From Epinephelus fuscoguttatus (lineage: Eukaryota > Chordata > Actinopteri > Perciformes > Serranidae): a stretch of DNA of 64,000 nt. The notes under the pieces were generated by a model that made no database searches, was not told the origin of the DNA, and was given only the letters and a program-made list of their open reading frames with translations. This document shows, piece by piece, positions 50,070 to 62,060 of the stretch; the stretch's first letter is position 1; each line of letters opens with the position of its first letter. The translations under genes and the position numbers were made by a program. The stretch is taken from contig NC_064759.1 of assembly GCF_011397635.1 (NCBI RefSeq), forward strand, positions 14,156,428 to 14,220,427, written 5' to 3'.

Positions 50070-50195
50070 TCTGCCCTGTGATAGTCAGGCGACCTGTGCA
50101 GGGTGTACCTCGCCTCTTGCCCAGTGTCAGCTTGGATAGGCTCCAGATACGCGGTTATGGAAAAAGAATGAATGAATGAATAATAATAATACTAG
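50070..50195 (+). mobile_element. LINE-type 3' tail
   Basis: TCTGCCCTGTGATAGTCAGG, CGACCTGTGCAGGGTGTACC, CGCCTCTTGCCCAGTGTCAG, CTTGGATAGGCTCCAG, then GCGGTTATGGAAAAAGAATG and an AATG repeat. It is a very common teleost retroelement 3' end. Confidence 0.65.
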
Positions 50196-50370
50196 AGTTC
50201 TCAGTGGGCCGAAAAATTACAACCCAAATTGAATCGACCCATGTGGGTTAAAGCCTGAAGCCTGAACGCAGCCCATCAGAGATCATCACATAAAATACTA
50301 AGCATGAGCCCGACCAGGCCTGACTCCCCGAAAAAGTCGGCTTCTAATGTCCTCACGTTTCTCACTTTTT

Positions 50371-50556
50371 AATATTTATTTTTGTATTTATTCATGTATG
50401 TATGCATGTATTTATTTATTTATTTCTATTTATTTAATTATTTATTTATTTCTATTTATTTAATTATTTATTTATTTAATTCTATTTATTTCTATTTATT
50501 TAATTCTATTATTTATTCAAATTTATTTTATTTTATTTTATTTATTTATTTATTTC
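50371..50556. repeat. (TTTA)n-rich simple sequence
   Basis: Imperfect TTTATTTA/TTTAATTC repeats produce a Tyr/Phe/Leu-rich frame at 50382-50690 that is not a gene. A T run follows. Confidence 0.9.
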
Positions 50557-50817
50557 GAAAACAAGATTTTTTTTTTTTTTTCCACAGCCGGAGCCCCTAC
50601 CCGACCCAGCCAATCAGCACACATTTTCAGCCTGAACACGGTCCAACCCGTGGGGCTTTTCTGACTCAGGTTGAGATTGAGAACTTATAATGATAATAAT
50701 AATATTAATAAAAAGAATAATAATAACAATAAGAAGAAGAAATAGAAGAAATTTGGGGGGGTCGCCAGGGGAGGCGTGCAAGGGCACTGAATGTGCTAGC
50801 TCCGGCACTGGGTCTCG

Positions 50818-50836
50818 CCCCCCCCCCCCCCCCCCC
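50818..50836. repeat. poly(C) run, 19 bp
   Basis: An uninterrupted C tract; length may be uncertain in assembly. Confidence 0.85.
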
Positions 50837-51589
50837 TCACTTTAAAACAAACTAACATGGGGAAGGGGGACTCAGTTGCACCTATGGAACATGTGGTGCA
50901 CATGTAGTTTTACGTCTTTGTCTGGTGGCACAACCACAGAACAAGCACAGATTTAAGGTTAGGGGGGCGGTATTGGGTGGGCTGGCTGAGCTCACCGCAA
51001 AATTATATATAGACTTCCTGCAGCATTACTTCAAACCCACCAACACACTGCTGGAGCTACTGTAGCCGAGGATAAGATTCAAACCTTGAAAAACGCGCGG
51101 TGATCCCCATCCCCATAACCACTTCAAACAGGAGGCATATATCTAAGTGCTCAGGGTTTAGTGTGTGCAGTGAAATTAGAGCTGCTGTTTCAGTGTCACT
51201 TTCTCTACCTGGAAAAAAAATCATAAAGAAACAACTGCGTTTTTCTTCTTTTCAGCAAACCATATTTTTTTGTCTGATTCACCGATTCATTTTAAAAAGT
51301 CCCTTTTAGTGTTGCCCTTTGCTGCTGTTCACACTGGATGTGACACATCCTCTGTATGAGTTTCATTTAGCACAATAAGTTCCGTTTAACTTTGAATCAT
51401 CTCTCAGCCTCAGTCCAGGCACCTGTTCGGACTCCTGTGCGCTCCCATCTCTCCATCACCTCCAGATGGCTCCTCAGGGAGTTCTGCTGAGTCATGAGGA
51501 GGGGGCCACTAAGTCTGTTTCGACTGAAAACGCTTTTGCGTCTGACAGGTAAGCAATACGCAGATATCCTTCAATCCGCTTTCGCTGCC

Positions 51590-52219
51590 CGCCCTCATCT
51601 ACCCACCTATGCGCGTTGATGCCCAATTGCGAGAGGAGGAGGAGGAGGAGGAGGGAGGAGGAGCGGGGTCTCCAAACCTGCCCACCTCTCTCCTCCCTCC
51701 GCCACCGGCACCGCGACAGACACCGCTCCTGGCCTATCGCGTCAGAGCCGGACCCCCTCCGTCCTCTCCCTCCCTCCCTCCCCTGCGCCCTGCCCACCCC
51801 GGCGGTCTCTTCTCCAGCCCTGCCAGAGCCAATCCGCGACTGGGTGTAAGTAGGGCAAGCCGCTTCCTGGTTCTCAGAAAGAAGGAGCTGGGAGTCGGAG
51901 TGGGCCAGCGGAGGCAGCAGACAGGCAGGGGGGTCAGAGCAGCAGAGAGCCGGCGGGCTGCAGAGACAAGACAGGAGCCGCAGGAGAGACGCCGACGCAC
52001 CTTTTGGCGAAGATTAAAAAAAGGAGGTGTCGAGCTGAGGACGGCGGGAGCGGTGACCCCCGGTGGAGACAACTAAACAAGAGCAGGGAGGATAAAATAA
52101 AGAAGAAGAAGAAGAAGAAGTAGAAGAAGTAAGCAGGGTGGGACGGAATAATCCAGGAAGTGCGGAGGCCGGTCAGGTGGGAGGCGACGAGCCTGAACAG
52201 GTGACACACCGGCACTCAG
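51590..52219 (+). promoter_or_regulatory. GC-rich promoter and 5' UTR exon of a downstream gene
   Basis: Base composition becomes GC-rich and CpG-rich from about 51.56 kb. It holds a GAG/GGA-rich block (51634-51664), CCTCC repeats and many CG dinucleotides. A strong donor, CGGCACTCAG|GTAACT, lies at 52219/52220. No convincing protein is encoded (competing frames in both strands), so a non-coding first exon is inferred. Transcription direction follows from the donor and the exon at 54108. Confidence 0.5.
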
Positions 52220-52495
52220 GTAACTGCTTCACCTGAATGGAAATTATATCGCACCTTTAACTTAAATGTGATGTAAGTGACATGTGTGTGTGCCATGACA
52301 GCGCCGGCTCGCCTCAACCTATAGCCTCCCTCCTCCCCCCTCCCTCCCTCCCTCCTTCACGGTTCTGATCGGGGTCATGGGAGGACTAACCACGTCACGG
52401 GTATTCGGTAACTCCCGTCGACATTCATTCCCGTTTATAATACAGCCACAGCGCGTCTCCTATTGAGCCTGTGCGTTAAAGAAAAAGAAACTGAG

Positions 52496-52498
<3 letters not shown>

Positions 52499-52547
<49 letters not shown>
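52499..52547. repeat. (TG)n microsatellite
   Basis: About 24 TG units. Confidence 0.95.
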
Positions 52548-52549
<2 letters not shown>

Positions 52550-53678
52550 GAGCAGGTGCTGCAGCTTTCATATGTGCGTCTGTGTGCGCGCGCGGCCAGG
52601 TGAGACAGGCAGAGGCAGAGCAGGGTCGGCGGGTACATTTCTGGAGACTCGGCTGCTAATTATAGCCGAGAACACCGGCTGACATCCAAAACCTAACCTG
52701 CTCTCACGCACATCACCTGCCTCTCTGCGCTGCTTGTGGGCACGCACAGCACGCACGGGATGTGTTGGGTTTTAGCCCTCTTGTACCGAAATGATCTCCC
52801 TTCAGTGGTCTGTTAATCATCATCATCCCCACTATCATCATCATCATCATGGCGCACCTAGTGTTTTATTTTAATCCTGTCCCTATCCTGTGTTACAATA
52901 GGATGTGCTCAGGCTGTAATGTTAGGTTAAGGCTTTTGCCTACCTCATGGGTGGGGAGGGCTGGCATGCAAGTGGGCTTTGTGTGTGTGATTACAGAGGT
53001 AGATGTGTTGCTGACTCGCCCCTCTGACAGACCGGCCTAACAAGCTCAACTGGCTTGGGTTTGGTTTCCCTGTCTTGGGCACAGCCTGTTTGGTTAAATC
53101 TTTAGCCGTCCATGCAGGTAGTTAATGCCTTATGCCCTTTAGGCTCAGGTGTTGTCGCAGCCTTTTTAGTTGTTCTGTGGCTCACCTCTGGGCCTCTGAG
53201 GGGTCTGACACGTCGGCTACAGCCTGAGCTTGTGACCAAAAGTTTGAAGAAGTCCCCTTTTCTTTTTGTTTCACTGTTCCCTGTGTGCATGCCATCATGT
53301 GAGTGGACATCCAATGCCTTCTCGTGCTGGGACGGCTGCCCACATATGGAAGAGCCATCAGGCATTTGAAATAAATTCTTAATGCCAGCTCTGTTTTGCC
53401 CTAACTTTGTCTGCAACATAATTGGACATCTGTGCTTCATCCCTCGCTCCTGCTGTCCTGACACGACCTCCGTCCTGCTCTGCTTTCTGCAGGGCCTGCC
53501 TCTGCTATCTCTTGTTTCCCCCCCGACGCTCCATCATCCCGTGTTTAGTCCGAATCTGCACTTCAGATATGTTCTCCACATCACAGCCTACATTTTTTGA
53601 ATATTTCCTGGAGAGCTGTGGAAATCTAAACAGTACAGTACATACAGTATGCTGCTAATCACATTCATCTCACAGAAG

Positions 53679-53693
53679 TGTGTGTGTGTGTCA

Positions 53694-53744
<51 letters not shown>
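53679..53744. repeat. (TG)n microsatellite, one interruption
   Basis: TG tract broken by CACA near 53691. Confidence 0.95.
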
Positions 53745-53746
<2 letters not shown>

Positions 53747-53902
53747 CTTTCTCAACTTCACTGACTGTTGGAGAACTTCTTTTCCGAAGAAGTCAAAGTA
53801 GGAAGCGGTCGGTTTCTATCAACGTCTTTTTATTTCTGCTCTTACAAGAACCCCCCAACTCCACCCCAAATTACATCTGATGCATCATATGATTGCAGAT
53901 GA

Positions 53903-53930
53903 GTGTGTGTGTGTGTGTGTGTGTGTGTGT
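53903..53930. repeat. (GT)n microsatellite
   Basis: About 14 uninterrupted GT units. Confidence 0.95.
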
Positions 53931-54107
53931 TTACTCACATGCTCAGTAGCCAATCTATTTTACAACAGAGGAGAAACAAGTGCTTTAATTAGTCAGCACT
54001 TTGTGTTTTCTCTCATGTCTTTGTTCACATACTTGGTGAATGCCTGACCCCCGGCCCCCCCCCCCACTCAGATGACATTTTTAACATTGCTTTGCCTTTT
54101 CCTTAAG

Positions 54108-54213
54108 GTGTATGAACTCTGCTGACCTCCAAGCAAAGGACCAAAGAGGAGGGGAACGAGCGGGAGGCAGAAGAAAGCAGGCACCCATCTTCTCCTGGGT
54201 TTATGGACTGGAG
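54108..54213 (+). CDS. first coding exon of an unidentified gene
   Basis: The acceptor tract CTTTGCCTTTTCCTTAAG ends at 54107. The ATG at 54112 opens MNSADLQAKDQRGGERAGGR, then RKQAPIFSWVYGLE, ending on a codon boundary before the donor GTAGGA at 54214. The peptide is basic and hydrophilic, then hydrophobic (IFSWVYGL). Placement after a CpG-rich 5' UTR exon with a good donor supports a real gene. I do not recognise the protein, and no second coding exon was found before 64000. It could instead be a pseudo-exon. Confidence 0.45.
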
Positions 54214-54570
54214 GTAGGAATAACTTATCGAATTATTACTGTATGTGTCATATCATCAGTTCCAAAATCTGTCCCTCCCTCTTTCAAACACTCTTATATC
54301 TATGCTGTCAACCATTTTAGGAGGTTTTCTCAAAATATATTAGCCCTAATAAAGATGATTTTGAGGGTTTTGTTTACGTTAAACAAAGTAGTTGGTACAA
54401 AGTGTCGTCCAAATGCATTTTAAAGGAAAGGTGTTAATACCTGTTCCAAATGGCCACACTCGAAGTTGCTGTGACGGAGAAGACTGAGGCGTGATTAATT
54501 GCACGGGTAGAGATTATGGGGCACACTTTCAAACACACTTTTGGAGATTCACATGTTTCCCACGGTCACG

Positions 54571-54832
54571 GAAAGCCTGGAAAAGTCATGAAATTGTGTT
54601 GCGTGTTATGAAACTGTCATGTAATAAAACCACAAATGTATTTTCTGAAACTGTCTACGCAACGTTGCTGTAATATGCAGCGATGTGTGACAGCGTGTAG
54701 TTTACCATCATGTACATCTCTTCACTTTATACCCACGTTCCCTCTCTCTCTTGATATTTGCCAGCTAGCTGAAATTATGTTTGAATAGAGTTTGAATCTG
54801 ATATGTTTAAAAAGTGCCAGGCAAGTGGGACA
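54571..54832 (+). repeat. dispersed repeat, copy 2 (see 28786-29410)
   Basis: Same order of blocks as copy 1 but without the SINE: GCCTGGAAAAGTCATGAAAT, TGTATTTTCTG, CTAGCTGAAATTATG, GAGTTTGAATCTGATAT and GCCAGGCAAGTGGGAC. Confidence 0.65.
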
Positions 54833-54934
54833 AAAAAACCCCAATATTGTAATGGGTCCTTAAAAAGTGATGTATTGGTTTTGAAATTTTGTCCATGAAA
54901 GTGTGTGGGATCCCTGCAGCCAGTCTCTTGTTAA

Positions 54935-55524
54935 AAGTCCAGTGTGTAGGATTTAGGGCCATATACTGACAGAAATGGTGTATAATATTCATAACTATGT
55001 TTTCATTAGTGTATAATTAACTGAAACTAAGAATTATTGTGTTTTTGTTACCTTAGAAAGAGCAGTTTATATCATTAATATGATCTACAGTAGCCTAACA
55101 GACAAATGAAATACCAGCTCTAGGTATGGCCATTCACAACTTCATGTCGGCCATCATAGTACTCCTACAGTTGAGTTTCAGTTGATTGTAATTTGCAACC
55201 TCATTGCTAGGCATCTATTTGCCAAAATCATGTATAATATTCAAAATTATGTTTTCATTAGTGTATATCCACCAGAAACTAAGAATCATTGTGTTTTCGT
55301 TACCTTAGACTGAGCCGTTTATATCTACATATGGAGCAGGTCCTCTATCACGTAGTCCACCATGTTGTTCTACTGTAGCCCACAATGGACAAACCAAACA
55401 CTGCTCTAGATAGGGTCATTTGCTCTTCTGTGTTTTCATTCCTGTCATCTTGGTACTCCTACATGATTGACACAGCTCTGGAATCTCACAGCTAGATGCC
55501 ACTAAATCCTACACACTAGAGCTC
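54935..55524. mobile_element. TTAA-type MITE, apparent tandem dimer
   Basis: TTAA is at 54931-54934. The left end AAGTCCAGTGTGTAGGATTT and the right end AAATCCTACACACTAGAG are inverted repeats. Two half-units (about 54935-55215 and 55216-55524) each contain TATGTTTTCATTAGTGTATA, GAAACTAAGAAT-ATTGTGTTT and a TGGTACTCCTACA-like block. The final TTAA is degraded. Confidence 0.65.
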
Positions 55525-56442
55525 TGAAATCAAATTTTAGATCATGTGAAGAATGATAAAAAAAAGTTTGAGGTAGAAGTCCAGAAACTGTGTGGGTGAA
55601 AGGAGTTTCAAACCCCTCTACAAGTGCTTTGTTTGACTCATACTGATGTCTTAAAAGCTGCTACAAGGAACTTTCATTTTGTTCGGATTTTGGTGGCCCC
55701 TGTTGACAAAAGCGGTAGTTTCCATGAGCACAAATGCTTTGTGTCATAAAGATTGTGATCTGGGGAGTGTGTGCATTTTTTTTTGGAAGCAAGTGAAAGA
55801 TTTGTTATTCTTTATAAAAAAAAAATAGAGCTGTTTTGTTTTGTATAGTGATTGGTGGCTATATAAGATTAATAGCTGTAATGTGATGATGGTGAGACAA
55901 AATAAACTTTGTTCTCGCCACCAATGGTAATTCATATATTGATGTAAAACCATGTCTCGAGATGTATCTCATAAACAGAACAGACATATTACATACCTGT
56001 GTAGGCGAAAGAGGGCTAATTCAGGATTGGACGTGAGTCATGTCTTATCCTGCAGTTCTTTCCACTTGTTGGACAACCAAGGCCGACTGGTGTTTTCGCC
56101 TGTGCTCTATCACTGTCCTTCTCAGTTTTTAGCTTTTTCTGGTTCTTCAGTCAACTCTTTTCTTTTCTCTTTGCTGATCCTGCCCCCAGTATTGGCCATA
56201 AACCCAAATTATAAGAGAAATCTTCTCCTGCTTCCACTGAACTGTCAAATATACTCACTGTGTACTCACTTTCAGTTTGTATCATGTAAATGGTTTCGTC
56301 GGACATAAGGACAAGCATTAAAAATAACTCTAGAAAGAGTCAGTTATATCGCTGATGGACTTTTTTGCTTATGTAGTTCATATGAAGGCATCAGTATTAA
56401 GCAGCATTTATACTTGTGCGTTGGTGTGTCTGTGTCACTCTG

Positions 56443-57110
56443 CAGTTACACCTCCAAAACACTAGTTGGCTGTGGGGTTTCTGTGAAGCACTGTAAAGCT
56501 TAGTTGATTCAAAACACACATTAAACACACATTAAACATGGCTTAATAGAGACAATTTCAAACACAAATACACAAATCAGCTTCACTGTAACTTGCAGCA
56601 TTCACAGACAAAGCACTTGTCTTTATCTGGACACATTTTCCCCACAAATACAACATGCTAACGTTATTAGCACAAGCCTATGGCATTTTATATTGTATAA
56701 ATTAGCCTAGCAGCCAATGAACTTTTCCTCCTCTCTTATGGAGCAAGGGACAACAGCAACATTTAACAAAGGTAATGTTACATAATTTAGCTTCATTACA
56801 ACTCACAAGGTTCACTGACAAAACAACTGTCTTATACTAAACACGTTTTCCAAACAAATACAACATGCTAACGTTATTAGCGCCAGCCCATGGCATTTTA
56901 CATTGTATAAATTAGCCTAGCACATAGTGGAGATTTCCTCCTCCTATGGAGGCTTTATTGTCTTCACAATTTATTGTTTCTTATCTGTGAAATTAAAGTA
57001 AATAAAAGATTGGTTTCCACTGATGGAAATTGTTTCAGCTTACAAAAATAGACAGGAGGTCTCCGTCACTGCGACGTGTAGTTACATTTCTGGGGAGGTG
57101 CACGTTTGTG
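56443..57110. repeat. second copy of the 46640-47300 repeat
   Basis: Starts ACACCTCCAAAACACTAGTT and keeps the two internal units (each with CAACATGCTAACGTTATTAG, then TGTATAAATTAGCCTAG), ending GTGTAGTTACATTTCTGGGG. Orientation is the same; the outer ends of the first element are missing. Confidence 0.75.
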
Positions 57111-57373
57111 AAGTTGTTTCATTTTGTTGTTGCCGTGCAGGAAAAACGCCACTGGCGAACCATGTAATGTGAATGTTAATACACTTAAGTGATGGAGGTT
57201 AAGATGTGATTGGTGTTTTCAATCAAATCAAACAAGCTTGATCAACATGCGCACTAAATGCACAGTTTGTGTTTTCACATACCTCACTGAAACCAGTACA
57301 GAGTAGTTTTAAACGTTACAGATTTCAGCTTCAAAACAACAGCGAATCTGCCTTCAACTCCTCTCACTCCATG

Positions 57374-57374
<1 letters not shown>

Positions 57375-57428
<54 letters not shown>
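57375..57428. repeat. (CA)n microsatellite
   Basis: About 27 uninterrupted units. Confidence 0.95.
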
Positions 57429-57431
<3 letters not shown>

Positions 57432-58744
57432 TCACAGATGAAAGTTGAATCAATTCTAAATGATTGAAAATGGACTGAGATCATTTGAGTTTATGGAGCT
57501 CAGCACACCGTGTGTCTGAGTAACACATGTACTCAGATAAAAGGGTTTGACTACTTTCTCTTCTATGAATCACCCAGAACAGTTAAATCTGCATCTATTT
57601 TATTTATCCTGTCACTCTGCCGTTAACACCACAAACACATTGTTGTGGGGTCAGACCTCATTAAACATTATTGGTTTATAGGACGTATAAAGAGGATGGG
57701 CTTCTGGAAAACATCATTGTCCTTGGAATAAATATGAGCTGAATAAAGTGGTCAAGCAGTTGAATATTTTATGGGCAACCTGGAAGTTAACTCCTCTGTA
57801 GTTTGTCAGCTGCAGACGCTCAACGACTTCAATCGGCTTTTAAGGAAGGTTCGGGAGTGATGCCAGAAATACACTCTTGTGTTTAAAACGGGCTTGTGAT
57901 ATTTATAGGTTTTTTGGTATGTGATATAATCACAACAAAGCAGCGCTGCCTTTTGAGAAGCTTTAAAGCCGTATTGATGTTAGTGTAACAGTAATAAGAA
58001 GGCTGAACCAAGACACAGTTCTTCATTGCCAACATTAACAGCTTCTTTAGCTCCAGGATAACGTTATGATAACTCATTTAAAAAGCTGCGATCAATGGTG
58101 TAGGTTTCGTTTCAACATTAAGGGGAGAACATACATAAAACGGGGGATGTGGGGGTCCTCTGCAAGAAAATTTTGAGCATCAAATACTTACTTTCCTGCA
58201 TTCTGCTGTATTTCTATGCAGTAGTTTGTGCATTTTCTGTATCAATTTATGGTTTAAATGTCTTAAATTTTGATAAAAGTCCTCTGCTACTTTAATGGAC
58301 AAATGTCCTCCTCCCACCCCCCAAAATCTGCCTATGCCTGCAATTAAAATGCAACTGGAAAAAAATTATAAATTTAGATATTATTAAATTGGGGAAAAAA
58401 GAGGTTTCTGGGCCAGCCCAAAACCCTAATTTCTGATTCCTTTAACTAATGTACTTTATTACTTTACTAATGTACTATATAAAAAATTACAGATAGCAAA
58501 TTTAATGTTCATTATACCCCATAAAAATTAATATAGAATATTACTGCAGTACTTCTTTTACACTCACTTTTTTCAGGTTTTTAATATCACTCAAATTTAA
58601 GTTACTGTTCAACCAAGGAAAAGTCAGGTTAAAAAAAACGTTAATTTTCCTCCAAATTTTTTAACTTAAAACTTGAACACAACAAGAAAGACAACAACCA
58701 ACCAAGCCATAAATACATATTTTTGATATTCTTTTTTTTTTTGT

Positions 58745-59030
58745 CAAATTATGGCTGAGCAATATATTTGCATTGTATTGATATTATGATATAAGACTAG
58801 ATATCATTTTAGATTTTGGATATGTTTTACAATTTTCTGAACTTACCAGACTGTTCTTGCTGTTCAATTATTTGCCTTTACCCACGTAGTCATTATATCC
58901 ACATTACTGGTTATTATTTATCAGAAATCTCACTGTGTAAATATAATGTGAAAGCACCTATATCATCATGACAATATCAGTATCGGGGTATTTGGTTAAA
59001 AATAGCGATATCTGATTTCCTCCGCTTCAC
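58745..59030. mobile_element. teleost MITE (ATATCG family)
   Basis: GGCTGAGCAATATATTTGCA, TTATGATATAAGACTAGATA, GAACTTACCAGACTGTTCTT, CCACATTACTGGTTATTATT and AATAGCGATATCTGATTT follow the order of a widespread fish element. Family recalled, not searched. Confidence 0.55.
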
Positions 59031-59557
59031 CCGCTGCTATGCAAATGATCATAAATGCACTGAAAAAAGACTCTACCATGACTAAACATGGTGCATTAAC
59101 ATTAAAACTAAAATTATGTAGCATAAACCAAACTCAGTGCATTTTTCGTAGTGTTGTAACGCACTGATTTCAGCTGTCAAACAACTACAGACCAGCCTCT
59201 GTCTCCTCCTGATGACTGCTGATTATCATGAGAGGAAACACGACTCCTAAACTATATTTTTAAATACTTTAATATACATTTACAGTATGTGAAGGATAAA
59301 GTCTCATACAGCGGTGTATAGGCCTCTTTGAATGTTAAGTTTAAGCTTGATTTTGTGTTAAATACACTCATCGACACTCGTATTTTATTTGAGCCGAGTA
59401 TTTTTTGTGACTTCGGTGCGCGTGTGTGTGTGGTGGGCAGGTTGGTGTGACAAATCATGTGACCTCGGCTTTGCTGGAGGATGACTGGTGACAAGCATGT
59501 GTCCGTGAACTAGTGGTGGGTAGGAGGAAGTGACTTTGAGTGGTCTGTCAGGCGAGG

Positions 59558-59558
<1 letters not shown>

Positions 59559-59615
<57 letters not shown>
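59559..59615. repeat. (CA)n microsatellite
   Basis: About 28 units, then ATATATATA. Confidence 0.95.
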
Positions 59616-59623
<8 letters not shown>

Positions 59624-60387
59624 CATGCATGCACACAGTTCCAGGAAATGCTTTAATTAGGGCATGTGAGCCCATATAAATTCCCCCTTTTCAGACATGG
59701 GTCTTTCAGTTTCATACAAAACCAACTGAGTGGGAGGAAGGTGGGGAGCGAGAGACCAGAATGGGGGAGGGAGAATGGGAGTTGAAAGAGGTAATATTTG
59801 AAGGTGTCTCACCCCTTTTTGTCAGGCCGTTTCTGTCTACTTTGCAACAACCGTTACTCTGAGAAAATCTCTCTATTCCCTACTTTTACTTTGATCATGC
59901 AGCAAACAAGGAGAGATGACACTTCTGCAGTCACACTGGTGTGTCATCAACGTAAAAAAAAATGGGCCTTTGCTTGTCGAGAAGAATATATTTCTGTCTG
60001 TGTTTTATTTTCATGAAGTCATGATGATTATCTCACTCAGGTTTATGATTGGAAGTCCCCTTTATTTAAAAATGCACGTAAACCATGACCAAATTCCTTT
60101 GACCTCTGCAAAATAGTGCGTTTTCACCATATATGGCGGTTGTTTCCCCACACTGAGGCAGTCATAGCCCAGGGGTGACTACACAGTGTCCGTAATCCAG
60201 AGTGCTGCTGCGACTACAGTTGAGAGTTGCCCCCACTCGATCTGTGTCAATAGAGGAAGTTATGTATCTGCCATTTCCTCTTTTCAGTCATGAGTTTCTG
60301 TAGCATTTGACAGCCCTCCCTCGCTCTCGACCACCAGCCTCGCAGCCCACGCTGCCCGGTGCTAACAGATCAGCAGGTGGCCGTGAC

Positions 60388-60409
60388 TCTTCTTCTTCTT
60401 CTTCTTCTT
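60388..60409. repeat. (CTT)n microsatellite
   Basis: About seven CTT units, giving a short Ser run in a frame without other protein character. Confidence 0.85.
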
Positions 60410-61699
60410 GTAAAGAGTCAGAGGAGAGAGACAGGCTTGAGAAAAAAAAGAAGCTACGGGCTGAAGGAGGGATCGTGATTCAGCTCTTCTAGTAACAGTG
60501 CAATTGTTTCTGTACAAATTGAGCGGGCGGTTATCATAAATAGGTACAGTGAGACAACGCTTCAGGGAAAGTGAGAGAATAAACACCCAAACATGAGCAG
60601 GCAAAGGGAGTCATTGAAACTGACCCCTTTCATGTGTGATGTTCAAAGGGGAACTCCAGCAGCAAACAGAGGCTTTTATTCCAAAACGGCTGCAAATAAT
60701 CCCTTTTGGAAAAATAAAGTCACCTTTGTTTTGTTATTATGAGAAAAACAAATGTTATTATGGTGCAGACATGAAATATGACACAGCTGATTTGACTTTT
60801 GGATCAGACTCCTTTTAATAAACCACTTCTTCCTTCTATTTTGCCTCGTCAAACATCCGTCACTCTGAGTGTGAGAGAGAAAATGTTGCTGTGAGACGTC
60901 CATTAGGAAAAGAAGTAGTCAGTCAGTTTAACCTCACGTCTGCGCAGCTGTCTGGTTCCTGCAGCACAGCTGGACCACAAGTCAAGTTGGGTTTTGAAGT
61001 TCTGATAATTCATGGATTGTAGCTGCAGTAAAAACAAACCTCCTCCCCTCCCTACCACGTCCTTAATCTGATATATCAGGAGGGTGACACATCTTTCACT
61101 GAAGTCCTCAAACTGTCTTTTTACCTCTCTCTGCTTCTACAGATCTGAATATTTTTTTCTGTTTTCTCTTAATCTCTGTCAGAGCTGTCTTTGCTCTTTT
61201 CCTATGTGTCACCGTGTCCTCCATTTATCTCTCCATCTGTTCTAGTGGTCGACCATTTTTACTTCGCACAGGAAGAGGAAACTGATCAGGATCAGTTAGT
61301 TTTGCGACATTTCTCTCTCTGTGTTTGTGTGTGCGTGTGTGTATAAGTGTGTATGTGTGTGTGTGTCCAGTGCTTTTGCAACATCTTCCTCTGAAACAGG
61401 AGGTCATTTGTGTAGGAGAGCTGTTGAGACCCTCCCAGTGATGTGGCAACTGAAAACGCGACACATGCACAGAGACAATATGTGTGTTCTTATCACCTGA
61501 TAAAGTTCCAAAACCGGTTGTTGTTTCTGCGGCCGCCATTAATTTTTCTTTGGTTGAAGACATTTTCACTCATATAAGATCATTTCTTTCTTTTATTGCA
61601 GTTATTTCCTGTATTCATTCTTTGCATAATTATATTCACAGGCAGAGTAGCTGCACAATGTAAGTACACATGAAGCGACTGTACACGTCACACTACATA

Positions 61700-62060
61700 G
61701 GGCTGCACAGTTAATCCAGTATTATTGAAATCGCATCATTGCCAAGTGCAATATCCAATTAGTAGGAGCTGCATTTTTTAATAAAGGTAAAATGTGTCAC
61801 AACATGCCCTTTATAAACAAAGTACTGCAGTGTTACAGAGACGCCCCGGCCTAAAAATCCTCCTTCCAGATGTAAGAGAACTTCCTCGTTTGGTACAGAC
61901 CTCAGCAAAATTCACATTCTTCGAAATAAAATGCAAAGAATTACAATATTCAGTAAAATCATGAGTCACTGTCATGAGTCTCGTCATCTCATGAGGCATG
62001 AGTCTCATCTCAACATCTGTCAAATTAATCACAATATTATTTTTTTCATATCCTGCAGCT
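61700..62060. mobile_element. teleost MITE remnant ('GGGCTGCACA' family)
   Basis: Left end GGGCTGCACAGTTAATCCAG with AAATCGCATCATTGCC and GTGCAATATCCAATTAG. The right end near 62040 (AATCACAATATTATTTTTTT, CATATCCTGCAG) is weak. Confidence 0.4.

Larger units (their letters stand above)
48660..51560. other. intergenic stretch, mostly unannotated
   Basis: Only simple sequence and a retroelement tail (50070-50195) are seen. An open frame at 49048-49527 has no protein character I recognise and is probably fortuitous. Confidence 0.5.
52220..54107 (+). other. first intron of downstream gene (inferred)
   Basis: Bounded by the donor at 52220 and the acceptor CCTTTTCCTTAAG at 54107. Contains TG tracts (52499-52547, 53679-53744, 53903-53930) and an ATC repeat (52816-52850). 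No coding exon recognised. Confidence 0.45.

Noticed and set aside
51609..52076. 155-codon frame in the GC-rich block
   Set aside because: Several long frames overlap on both strands, as expected from GC-rich 5' UTR/promoter sequence. Arg/Pro low complexity without a domain.
57375..59615. CA/TG tracts as CRISPR-like arrays
   Set aside because: Simple dinucleotide microsatellites without spacers, in a vertebrate genome.
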